The notes beneath the pieces were generated by a model, which had not been told where the DNA came from, did not search any database, and worked only from the letters and a program-made list of their open reading frames with translations. From Golubevia sp. BC0850 (Eukaryota > Basidiomycota > Exobasidiomycetes > Golubeviales > Golubeviaceae): a DNA stretch of 64,000 nt. Below are positions 11,597 through 21,707 of the stretch, piece by piece (within the stretch, counting starts at the first letter, position 1; each line of letters begins with the position of its first letter). The stretch is taken from NCBI GenBank assembly GCA_012976225.1, contig JAAVVG010000010.1:62001-126000 (forward strand). The letters run 5' to 3'. Both the position numbers and the translations under genes were made by a program.

Positions 11597-12294
11597 CCAG
11601 TCTACCACCTCTTCCACCAACTCTCTGCACTCCTCCAAAGTTTCAGTGTTGAGCTTATCGAAAGGGATGATAAGCTTTCTTATTGGCTTCATCTTTATTC
11701 CTCCGACGTCTACCTCAATTTGACCTTCTTTTCTCTTAACCTCAATAAAGGCAAGAGCTAAGAGAGGTGTATTTCATTTCGTACTTGAAATCTGAGGACT
11801 TGAAGATCAGGACAACTAGAGGGGAGAGAGTCGAGAACTCCTAGATGATAAACCCACAGCTCGGAAACGGATGGCAACTCTTTGTGACAAAGGGTTGAGA
11901 AAAGCTTGAGGCTTGAGGGAACCTCCATCCAGCTTGGGAATCGATAGCTTTCTTCATACAGCTCCATGACCTCTAGATTTGGGAAAGACAGCGTCAAAGG
12001 GTCCTCTCCGAGTTCTCGACTGAACAGCTTGATCTTCAAGTGTTTCAGCGATCGAGATGAAGGTAGAAGTACGTTCCTCCAAGTGGAATGGCTATTGGCC
12101 TGCCACACCTGCAGAGACGTGAGGGATTCGAAGAGATCAGGATGACCAGTAGGGAGATGGGTAGAAGGGGAGGACCAGAGAGAGGGGATCCAGAGCACTC
12201 GGATAGATCTAGATTGTACTTGATTTAACCTTGAAAGCCGAACTTTAGTGAAACCCCCTACAGCTCGGAAGGCAACCAAGTTGGGAAGTCCAAG
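11597..12294 (-). repeat. inverted near-identical segment, copy A
   Basis: 698 bases that match 21980-22677 in reverse complement. The two are the same length and I found only one difference (GGTTGCC here, GGTCGCC there, near the outer end). Flanks are recognisably homologous but clearly diverged on both sides. Confidence 0.85.
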
Positions 12295-12687
12295 TAGTGA
12301 ATCAGTGAAGGCTTTATTTAAAATAGGATGATCACCAAAAGTCAAAAGCCCTGGGTCAATTCTAATAGCTTTGAGACTTTGATGAGGCTTTTGAATCGTT
12401 TCAGTGAGATGACCGAGGTCTTCATGCCCCTCTTCATCTTCCAGCATCACTACCGTCGAAATTTCCTCCAGTGTTGAGCCACTCCTCTCGTCGAATTGGT
12501 CAACGACCGATGTAATCATTTCCAGGCTATTCTCTGTAATGTTAAGTATTCTCCAGAGAGTTCTGTTCTCATTCATTATCTTCAACCATAATCTGCAAAC
12601 TTCTCTAGCTTTAACCACCTCCCTTGTCTCTGACCTCTTGAAAACTGTAAGAAGTGTCTCCGAGGGAAGAATGACATTGATGTCCAT
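11758..12687 (-). CDS. F-box protein with LRR-like segment (copy A)
   Basis: An open frame of 309 residues from the first ATG at 12687. The F-box is at the N-terminus (INVILPSETLLTVFKR, VVKAREVCRLWLKIMNENR, then TLWRILNI). It is followed by leucine-spaced segments of the F-box/LRR style (LPNLVAFRAVGG, SLKHLKIKLFS, FPNLEVMELYEE, CPDLQVLRFQ). The frame closes at 11758, but another open frame continues immediately (FIEVKRKEGQIEVDVGGIK to DWDSEPGF) and stops at 11576; a poorly supported intron of about 55-60 bases or a frame change would be needed to join them. Residues from LPNLVAF onward lie in a 698-base segment almost identical to a decayed paralogue near 22 kb on the opposite strand. Expected role: SCF ubiquitin-ligase adaptor; target unknown. 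Confidence 0.65.
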   Translation of the reverse strand: MDINVILPSETLLTVFKRSETREVVKAREVCRLWLKIMNENRTLWRILNITENSLEMITSVVDQFDERSGSTLEEISTVVMLEDEEGHEDLGHLTETIQKPHQSLKAIRIDPGLLTFGDHPILNKAFTDSLLGLPNLVAFRAVGGFTKVRLSRLNQVQSRSIRVLWIPSLWSSPSTHLPTGHPDLFESLTSLQVWQANSHSTWRNVLLPSSRSLKHLKIKLFSRELGEDPLTLSFPNLEVMELYEESYRFPSWMEVPSSLKLFSTLCHKELPSVSELWVYHLGVLDSLPSSCPDLQVLRFQVRNEIHLS

Positions 12688-13294
12688 TCTATCAATTTTA
12701 TTCCAGAAGTTGGAGGCGTTTCGAGCGTGAGATCGGATCCTGATAGAGGCGTAACTGCGAGTGGGAAACAGAGAAAGAGAGCGAGGAGGCAAGAGCAATG
12801 TAGGAGCAAATGAAGCGCTTCGATTAGCAAGGATCCATATGAACAGATCGAAGTCTGTATGGCATTCCGAATGATGATGCTCACCTCTTGAAAGAGGGAA
12901 CGAAAGACAAAGAGAAAGCGTTCGTGCTTGGATTGAAGAGAAAGGTTCCAGTGTAGTATTCTTCCAAGTCCTGGGTCCAGAGAAACTTTTGTAGTGAATC
13001 TATTGATATTTTTGGAGATCTCTGAGTACACCGAAAGCAGAAAAGCGGATAGCAAGAGTTAGCAAGACGAGCAACATTACTGAAAGTAGAAGGCGATAGA
13101 ACGGATGAGTTCCTCTCAGCTCACCTCGATTTGGCCGATCTATCAGTGTCTCTTGAACAGCTTTGGTTGAGTTAGCTGCTGCAAGCAACTGAATCGCAAG
13201 AGGAGAAGATGCAAACTTGATGATGGATGCTTCGGAAGAGAAGGAGAGAGAAGCTCCATTTCAGTTCTCTCTCTCAAATTCAAGCCACACCACT
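12688..13294. other. divergent promoter region
   Basis: About 600 bases between divergently transcribed F-box copy A and the tubulin cofactor B gene. Open frames on the minus strand here lack family similarity and ATG starts. An in-frame ATG at 13220 could extend the tubulin cofactor protein by 25 residues. Confidence 0.4.
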
Positions 13295-14444
13295 ATGGCT
13301 TCAATTAATCTGTTTCTTCACGCTCCTTCAGCTAAAATCTGCGCAGAACGAAGACTTCAGATCGATGAACCTCTAACGACATTCAGAGGTAGATTAGAGC
13401 CAATCACTGGAATTCCATCAAAGGATCAAATCATATCTATCCTTTCAACAAGAGATGATGATCCTGATACTCATGCCTCTCTTGTGGCTAAGTTGGGTGG
13501 AAGTGATGCTGCTGAAGCTATGACTTTGAGGGAATATGGTATTGCGGAGGGAATGTGTGTCAGGGTGAGTAGATGGGAGGGGGGAATAGAGAGAAGGAGG
13601 TGGGAAGGATGGGAGGAAGTAGAGCCAGATGCTATCCAGAGACAGTTCCAAGAGGTAGTAGATATTCTAAACTGACTGGACTGTTCTTATTTGAATGATG
13701 TCTATGCAGGTAGACGATACCAGGCCTGCCGCTTTGGCTAATCAGTTTACAGATGATAGTCAGGTAGAAAAGTTCGAGATGGATGATGAAACCTATGCTA
13801 AGAGAACAGGTGAGTCTATCAGATCTCTATCATGCTTCTCGATCAAACTGAATCGAGTCCCAGCCAGAATGAGGAAGTCCTTATCTCTTTGCCCCTCTCT
13901 CCTTCTCTTTCCTCCCATCTCCCTTACTCAGATACCGTTTTGGCATACAAGCAGCGAATGAAAATGGGAAGGTTTGATCCATCCGCAGATTCTTCCTCAA
14001 CAGCTTCTTCAACTTCACAGCCGACAGTTCCTCTTCCAGAAAATCTCAAACCTGGAGCTCGTTGTTTAGTAGGATCTGAAAGGAGAGGTACTGTAAGATT
14101 TGTTGGTTCAGCTGAATTCTCCCCGACTGGGGTTTGGATTGGAGTTGAATATGATGAACCGGTTGGGAAGAATGATGGGAGGTAAGTCTCTTCTCTCTCC
14201 ACCTACCCTTCCTTCTGTTCTCGTCCGTGATGAATCTGCTAACTCTCAAACAACTTCGCTTTTATCTCCACTCTCCATTCATTGAATCTGATCTCTCATT
14301 GATGCCTTGACTCGAAGTGTCAATGGACATCGATATTTCAAATGTCAGCCAAAATTCGGAGGGTTTGTGAGACCTGATAAAATTCAAGTTGGGGATTATC
14401 CCCCGGAAGAGGTCGACTTGGATGATCTAGATGAAGAAATGTAG
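13295..14444 (+). CDS. TBCB: tubulin-folding cofactor B (Alp11-like)
   Basis: Chaperone that works with cofactor E on alpha-tubulin. Four exons (13295-13564, 13710-13809, 13932-14181, 14318-14444) join in frame to 248 residues. The N-terminus is a ubiquitin-like domain (ASINLFLHAPSAKICAERR onward), the middle is a linker, and the C-terminus is a CAP-Gly domain: LKPGARCLVGSERRGTVRF, GVWIGVEYDEPVGKNDG with the tubulin-binding GKNDG motif, then GHRYFKCQPKFGGFVRPDK. The protein ends in the acidic DLDEEM, like the EEY/DEI-type tails of cofactor B that contact cofactor E. The start at 13295 matches where the ubiquitin-like fold begins; 13220 is the alternative. Confidence 0.95.
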
Positions 14445-15418
14445 AAGTGTTAGAGAAAAATGAAATATGAAAATCTTTGAAATTGACAAACGAACAGAAA
14501 ATGGACAGGTCACTGATCTGATTTTGTGGTGCTGTAGTGCGGACGAAGGAAAGATTCAGAAGACTTGGTCTGGTTCATCTTTGAGCCTGAGGTTCCAATG
14601 CTGCGCTTGAACATAGGAAGACTCCTGGAAGGCTCAGTGGACGACATTCTTGTCTCTTCCCCGTTTTCTTCTTTCTTTCTTCTCCTCCCTCTCTTCCACT
14701 TCTGATCTGTCGGGCCTATATCTCTTCAAATGGACTTCAAGCAAGAAGAAAAGCCCGATTACAGGTCCAAAGGATTGGACTACTCAAACAAGACTGAAAA
14801 GGACGAAGGTCAACTCACACCACAAGACGCCGCGGTCAAAATCAAGCCTTACCTCTAGCTTTTCTGTTGCGTCTTTGTATGGTTTCAAGAATTCTGTGTT
14901 TTCAGCAATCAAATCTTTATCCTACTGCTGATAATTGTCTGATCTGAGTGAAACGATCCACTCCGTCCCATCTCGGACTCTCCTATTAAAGATTGATCTG
15001 AACCTCGATGGATTACTCGATCAAGCTTAAAGACAATGAGCAACTTAATTTTGGTACTAGCATGACATTTGAAAACTTGGAACACGCAATTTAGAAAGAG
15101 AAAGACAAATCAGTGGATGTGTTTCTTTTCGACAGCGACTTTGGAGAAGGTGAACGGAAGGAGCTTGTACTGGAAGAAACCTATCCATCAAAAGAAAGAG
15201 AAAGAAAGACTAGGAAATGAACACTCTTTTCCTCTTCTGGTTGAGAATCGTTGCAATCTTTCGCGAGGAAAGAGAAGTGAGGAACGCGTTCAAGAGAAAT
15301 CAGCTTCAGTCATGGAGTACTTTCGAGGATTTTTATTTCGATTGGTGGTCTACTCACATTCTCAACTCAACCCAGCTCCTTCTTGGCCAACCTACTCCTC
15401 CAAATCTTGAAGTGTCTC
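14445..15418. other. convergent intergenic region
   Basis: Nearly 1 kb between the tubulin cofactor gene and an unidentified minus-strand gene. Several short open frames, none family-like and none with a convincing start plus splice sites. Confidence 0.4.
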
Positions 15419-17089
15419 CTACATCTCTTTGATGTGTCTTCTGAACTCCAGCTTCAGTGTTTCGGAGAGATCTGATCCATCTAATTCAGCTTCGGAAATA
15501 GATTTGTATCCACTGAGTTGAAGTTGAGCGTGTTCGATTTCCTGAGAAGTTAGAGTTGGAGGTGGAAAGTCTGTTGATGACGGAGGGACCTGGCTCTGAA
15601 TCTGAACGGTCTTCTTCTGACTTTAGGCCTGCGGTATCTGACGCCATGTCCTCTGAGTCGTCCTCTGAAGGAGTAGGCTTCTTCCTCAGAGCTCTCTTCC
15701 TCTTTCCCAGGGAAGCAGCTGGAGAATCTTCGACCCCTCACTCTTACTTGAGGAACTCTAGAGCAAAAGGAAGACATCTATGGTGCGACCATCCATGAGC
15801 AGGGATCGAACCAGCCCTCAGTGGATTAGCAGAGGCGTACTGTCGCAAAGCTTTGAGGACAGCTGGAGGAAACCCATCTGGAGCTGGCTCGCCAGGTGGA
15901 ATGGAAGTGAGAGTTGCCATCTCTCTTAGTTGAGCTGGTTGAGGTTGAAGTAGACTTATTGGGGACAATCCAGGTAGAGGCTCCTGAGTCAGCCACTTGT
16001 CGTTCGCCCAAAGAACTGAGATGGACCTGGCAGAGGAGAGTGCTGAACCAGTGAGACCACTTTCAGTCGGAGGAAACCTTTCCATCGGTGGGAGAATGTC
16101 GAAGATGTTCTTTTCTGCTTGATTGCCTGTTAGAGAGATCACAGAGTTGTAGAAAAAGAATTGGAGTCAGCACCTGGCGCCGAAAATTTGACAGACTGAA
16201 TCAAAGTTTAAGCTGACCTCCATTCGCTGGTCGTTCCTGAAGGAGCTTTGAGGTTCTCTGATAGTCATCACTGCGCAAGTTGAAAGTAGACGGACCGGTA
16301 CCTTTTCTTCTTGGAACGCTTTGACGTTCATGGAAAGCTCGGGCCAGGGCCTCTACCAGGGCTGAGTTGAAGAGACCTGCGCCTGCTGAGGCTAATTGAG
16401 GGGCTAGGGAAGCTTTGGCAGCAGCCTCTAGTTTCTTTAGTGAAATTTGGTTCTTGGTTTGAATCGTCCCCAGCTTTCCGATCGGCTGGCTCATCCAAGC
16501 GTCTCCACCTAGAAGTTTAGAGATCCGTCGAGCAGGCAAAAGCGCTCGCCGGGTCAAGTCTTGCGTACTAATAGTAGTGGGATTGACTGAATCAGAGCTT
16601 TAAGAGTTCGAGGAGGTGGAAGGTTGGGAGGTTGAGGCTCTTGGAAGTTCCTCTTGCTCCACGACTACAGCTCTTCTCTTCCCCAGAGAACGAGACGATC
16701 TGCTGACTGTGTCAGGAAAGGCCAAAGGAGTGAGTCAGTAGCTGAATTGAAGGCTATCCAAATGTTCTCTGATCCTTTGGCTGCTGCCTCTCCTTCCTGC
16801 ATGACCCTCACCTCATCCTTCTTCCCTCAGGCGGCATCGCCTATCCTTCCAGAGATGAGTTGCACCAGCACTCACCTGTCGGGATTTCTTCTTTCTCTCC
16901 TTCTTCTTCTTTTACTTTCTCTTTGACCTCCATCTTGACATCTTCCTCCTCTTCCTCCTTGATCTCTTCCTTCACTTCGATCTTCCTCAAGAAGACTCTT
17001 TTTTCATCCTCCCATCCCATCTCCTCGAGAGTCAGATCATCCTCGAACGTCTTTTCTTTTCCTTTTCTCCTATTCCGCCACAGCAGCAT
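15419..17089 (-). CDS. unidentified multi-exon protein with one in-frame stop
   Basis: A chain of minus-strand exons reads as protein but I do not recognise the family. From ATG 17089: FEDDLTLEEMGWEDEKRVFL, then a Glu/Lys-rich helix ending KEEIPT at a GTGAGT donor (about 16879); a Ser-rich exon (SRSSRSLGKRRAVVVEQEEL); a basic stretch (TRRALLPARRISKLLGGDAW) with an Ala-rich helix (LEAAAKASLAPQLASAGAG); then NIFDILPPMERFPPTESG and HGWSHHRCLPFALEFL; and a last exon ending LKLEFRRHIKEM at 15419. Splice phases agree at the joins tested. Between the Ser-rich and basic stretches, which are in the same frame, lies a TAA at about 16600 (context STSSNS-stop-SSDSV). This may be two genes, a broken gene, a sequence error, or an unseen intron. 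The Ala/Arg-rich middle could suit a mitochondrial or nuclear protein; no function is claimed. Confidence 0.4.
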
Positions 17090-18450
17090 CCTCTCAGATC
17101 GTATAGATGATCCTCGTCTGGATTCAATTTGAAACCTTTGATTGCAGTTCTCTTGACCTTGTCGATGCAATGAGATCCTTTGAATGGTCCAATGATTGGA
17201 AGACAACCGCTGGTTAGACCTTGGTGAATGGAATGGAAGCAGATTCTAGATCTGAGATTCATGTCTGAAGAGTTGATGGAATGAGCGGTCGATGATGGTG
17301 GTTGGGAAGGAAGAGAGAAAGAGGTCTGGGTCGACAATTTGGAGCTAGCGAGAGGGTGAGTCGATCTCAGACCCCCTTTTTTCAGTGTACTCCCACTACG
17401 TCACTGAGAGAGTGAGTCCAGTTTCAAAATTATTGGGTGTCCTGAGAAGCATTTCTAGCTCGTTTAAAAGAAAGGAGAGAGAGTTGGAAAGAAAGAAGTG
17501 ACGGGAGGGAGAGCCATTCGAGCTGTTCAGGTTCTGAAATCTGTCTGTTTGGTGATCGAAAGGAGAGATGTTTTACAGTTTCTAAATCTTAGACAAACAC
17601 AGAAGAAAGTAGACAAGCTTTGAAATCTCTAAAAGGGAAGCGTAACCAGGTTCTGCTGGAGAGGCAGACTGAAGAGAGGGGTTCAGAGTCGAACCGGAGG
17701 TCATTTCAGAATAGAAAGAAGGGAGGGAAGATGTGATTGAACCTCGAATTTAGATATAGGTTTTGACTGAGAAGTGAAATTGTAATGAGAAGACTCCATC
17801 TTGCCAGTCCTCTTCGTCCCGGCTTGAGAACTCTTCCCTCCAACTTCCACTTTCCCAGATTTGAGGTTGCCTCGTTCCCCCTTCCCTCAAACTCTATCGT
17901 GATCCTTCGAAGCTCGGGGGCTGGAAAGAGGTCTCCACTGATCTCGACGTTGAAGATTCGACGGTTCGTGGCGAGGAGATTGGGGATGAGGGTGGTTGAC
18001 TCAGAGTGAGTTGAGCTGTAAGAGTTGGAGAGTTTGATGACTGAAGGTAGAGACAGCCTTTTGAGAGAATGATTGAGCAGAAGTGGAACGGGAGAAGAAT
18101 CTGAGATCTTATGCCTCTAAGCTGCGAATCAATCTCAGGATCTACCCGTGATCTATACACCTTTCAGTTCTCGTAGCAACGCAAAACAAAGATGAAGAAC
18201 AAGTCAAGTTAGTCTTGACTTCTCTTTCGTTCACACTGAAAGTGAAGATGAACAAAAGACCCTTCAAAAACTCTGGAGTTTCGGTGGGAAGTGAGAGTTG
18301 GTATATGAGAGACTGACGTAAAAGTCAGCGAAGGAAAATTTGGAGGGGAAACCTCAGACTTTGGCTGACGACATGGATTGCGAAGCCACGGTCTTTTCGT
18401 CCCATTACAAGCTTCTTGAGTTGCAGCTCATTTGAATCTCCAACCCTCCC
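17090..18450. other. region without an assignable gene
   Basis: About 1.36 kb. A plus-strand frame at 17785-18007 starts with an Arg-rich MRRLHLASPLRPGLRTLP and ends on a GTGAGT donor, and the opposite strand over the same bases is also open (LLATNRRIFNVEISGDL). Neither continues into a convincing second exon, so neither is called. Confidence 0.3.
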
Positions 18451-19897
18451 TCAAACATATCCAACATAAGTACCTCCATTTCCATAAACACTGTAACCAT
18501 TTCCACCTTGATGAGGTCCTCCATTCTCCTTCATTTCTTTTCTCTTGGGTTGTCCATACTTGTAAGTACTAGAATTGGTACTGCCAGAATTTGACCTCTG
18601 ATGCTCAGTGGTGATGAATCCAGAGTTCGTGATCGAGTTTGGAGAGTTGGCGACCATTAACATTTCTTCAGCTTCTCTTTGAACGTGAAGTCTACGACCT
18701 AGAGGAATTATGACCCAAATTCCAAGAGCTAGAAGTACTGGGAAGGTTTCTAACCATCCAAAGACGTGCTCTGAGAGGGAAAAGGATGGATCAAGATGGA
18801 AGGTTGGAGATGGGAAATAGGAGATGAGAGACAAAATGAGAATCCAGATCTTTTGCGGCAGCAAAGATCATTGGAGAGGATTTGTAGCTACTCACCGTTG
18901 ACAGAGAGGTCGGAGAAGAATCCCTCGGCGGCTTCTACGAGTCTGAAGACGGCTGGGAGAATTGAATTGAGATCAAGATGAAGTGACGAAGTGTAAGCTC
19001 TCGAGTCTTCCTCAATCCCTCATCAAAGTCAAGTTCTGCACAAATAAAACCATCGATCGTCAACTCACTTCTAAGGAAGACCAAACCAGCTGTGGTTCCA
19101 ATTACGACTGTCAAAGTCTTATCTGGCTTGAGTTGGCCTTGAACTTTCTTCCCAGCTCTGGAAGCTCTAAAGCAAAAGATGACATAAATAACCAAGAAGA
19201 ACAAGAAACTAGCATTCTGAATTCCAAGACCAATTGTTAAAATGTTGTTAGCAGTTTGAGGGGACATGACCGGCTTTTCACCTTTAGATTGTGCTGCTGT
19301 AGTAGTTCCAGTAAGAGCTGCTCCACCAATTTGGGCTACAATAGTAACAACATCGAAGATAGTAAACAAAGTGACTAGAAGTTTAGGTCCTAGAATCGAG
19401 AAAGATCTAAAAGAAGGATGTGAAAGAACTAGATGATAGAAAGCTAGATAAATTGCGGCACTGAAGAAAATTGGAGCGCAAACTATAAAGCAGTAGGAAA
19501 ATACAAACCAATTAGTGTAGAAGGGCTTGTCGTAGGCGAAGAATCGAGCTAGATAACCGAGAAGTTCCACAAAGGATCCGATAACCATTAGAAAGGAAAA
19601 CATTCTGCCTCCTTTCCATTTTCTTTTGAAGATGAAGATAAAGTTGATTAGAGCATAGAGTGCAAAGAGGAGCACTGAGGGTGCTGAGAGATATCTGGAA
19701 GGGACATAACCAAAGAGACTTTAAGGGTTTGAGGAAATGGAGAGAGAAAGAGAGAGAGAGAGAGAAAAGTCAGACGTCGCTTGAACTTCAGTTTCAGCCC
19801 TATCTCTAATCTTCTCTTTGTGTCTTTTCGGTACTAACTTGACGGTAGAATAGTCTTTACCTGGGTTTGGATCCGGATTTTGAGGAAGTTCGACCAT
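18451..19897 (-). CDS. RTA1-family seven-helix membrane protein
   Basis: Fungal-specific RTA1-like protein (lipid-translocating exporter family; members confer resistance to 7-aminocholesterol or sphingoid bases in yeast). Starts at ATG 19897 (MVELPQNPDPNP, exon ending 19861), continues at 19683 with PSVLLFALYALINFIFIFK, and runs through successive membrane helices: FSFLMVIGSFVELLGYLARF, APIFFSAAIYLAFYHLVLSH, LLVTLFTIFDVVTIVAQIGG, and LGIQNASFLFFLVIYVIFCF. The late exons hold the family signature (FRLVEAAEGFFSDLSVNEH, equivalent to the usual YRVVE-EG--G-L---E) followed by the last helix and LGRRLHVQRE. A hydrophilic C-terminal tail of about 75 residues is rich in Ser, Asn and Gly. Small introns near 19062 and 18880 are clear from the GTGAG donors. 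Substrate unknown. Confidence 0.85.
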
Positions 19898-21707
19898 GAT
19901 TCACTGGAAGTGTTGAGAGGCTTAGAGGGAGAACGATTGAAATGAAGGTAGGTGCTTGAACTCTTGTGACTTGTCCAGAAGTCAAAAAGTTTTAGAAATT
20001 GAGAATGAAAGAAGAAAGATAGGGAGACAGATCCAGCTGTGGTAGAAAGAAAGGTTGGTAGCCGTCGTCAAGACAGACTGAATGTCAGAAGAGTAGTGAG
20101 GGGCACCATCTCTGGAATCTCAAAGACTCTCTACCTTTTATACTTTCTGAGCTAAATTATGCTGTGCCGCCAGAGAGTGAGCGTTTCAGTTCAATCCACT
20201 CAGTGTGTCGTCTCTTTTGAAGGGAAGGTTCGAGATGAGCAAGGTTTTGAAGCTCAATGACGCTCCAGACGTCACTCCAATACAATAAGTACCCAAAAGA
20301 GGTTCGAGTTCTTGCCACCTACAAGGCGTTCCAGAAGAAGCAATCGATCTTCTCCAAGTCCATGTTCCCATTCTACGTAGAGTCAAATCGAGTTTGAGGA
20401 AGCAAAGAAGTGATGTTCGTAGTAGAGATTCTGAAGAAAGCGAAACAGAAATCCAGAACTTCAACACAATGGATGAAACTTTCTTTGAACCTGGGGCTTC
20501 ATTGATCTGGAAAGATTCGATTGAACCAGACGCCAGAAGCAGTTTCCATTTCCATCTCATCTTGAAGCTTTACTCAATGACGAAAGAAGCCCAAGGTTTA
20601 GAACTTTCAGTGCCATGTTGGAATCGAGTCGGCTTGCATCTTGAACAAAGCGAGATTCTATGGACTTCCTCTTCTCAAGGTCGTTCTTTTCAAAGGGATG
20701 TTTGAGACGTTCTATCTTTCTTGGAGAACATGGGAGTCCGATCAGACCAACTTTGAGGGCATAAGTCCGAACTTGCCTTCAATAGATCTTTACCCTCCCC
20801 TATAAGTCATCCTTCCTAACAGCCCAACCAACGCAGTGGTACTTCTTTCTAAAGAGATAGATGCACTTGAATGTTACTGATCTCAGAAGAAACAAATTCC
20901 ATTTCAAAAGCACACTCCTGAGGAGCAGGAAAGGCGGTAGTTTCCCAACAATCTCGCCAACTCTAACCTAAAGGTCCGTCTGCTACATCATCTGAATAAA
21001 ATGAGACAGATCCTCTTCTCTGTTGAAGCTTTGAGCTGAAAGGAGTGGGTTGGCTGGCTCACTCTCAAACCTCACATCTTTCACCTACTCCTCACAACTT
21101 CTGAACTTACCCCTTTCTCTTCGCACATGCTTCCGTCCCCTTCATCTAATCTTTCTTTTTTTACAGTGAATCCGTTCTTCATCCCAGCCCCAAAGACCCA
21201 ACTGTCAACCTCCTCTTGAGGTTATTCGCCATCTCTCCTGATGGCCCCAGTTGCCTAGCCTTGCCAAGCTCAGAGAGCCAATAAGACCAATTGATCAATC
21301 GAGGAACTGAGAATGATTCGATGTTCATCTCCGTAGGATCTTGATTGGCGATTCGAATGGAATGGGAGAGGAAGGAAGTTCCTGGAAGCTCTTCATGTTC
21401 CAGCAGCCACTTTTCTGCGATGTCTTGTCCAGCGCCGACTTGGAGATTGCATTGCGGAAGAGGAGCTTGAATGAAAGAAGAAGATCGAATTGAATTGAAT
21501 TGAAGAATTGGCTTGTTACGTCAAGAAGTTGAAGACTGATGTGCTCTCTTCTCCTTCAAACCATCGCATCAAATTCGCCACCTTCGATCTTCTTCTGTAG
21601 GAAAGTAAGATTTCGCTGTTTTTGATTCAGAGGGCAGTTATAAAAACACTTTCAGCCTCAAGTAAGTATTAGTAGGGGCGAGTTGAGAGAATTACAGCTG
21701 TTCTGCT
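19898..21707. other. long region with no recognised gene
   Basis: About 1.8 kb upstream of the RTA1-family gene. A (GA)n tract lies at 19741-19766 inside that gene's first intron. Both strands at 20186-20705 are open (for example plus-strand ETFFEPGASLIWKDS), but no family, start or splice pattern could be assigned. The right end may contain remnants of the 5' part of the adjoining decayed F-box gene. Confidence 0.35.

Noticed and set aside
12582-13188. Long minus-strand frames upstream of the F-box gene
   Set aside because: They lack ATG starts and any similarity and overlap the F-box start in another frame; treated as chance frames.
15744-15830. GGGATCGAACC on the plus strand looks like the reverse of a tRNA B-box
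   Set aside because: No matching A-box, T-stem or acceptor stem could be formed, and the bases fall in a protein-like exon on the minus strand.
17785-18009. Arg-rich frame on the plus strand resembling a mitochondrial presequence
   Set aside because: Ends at a plausible donor but no continuing exon follows, and the opposite strand is equally open; not enough support.
20186-20705. Overlapping open frames on both strands
   Set aside because: No recognised domain, start context or splice sites; cannot choose a strand.
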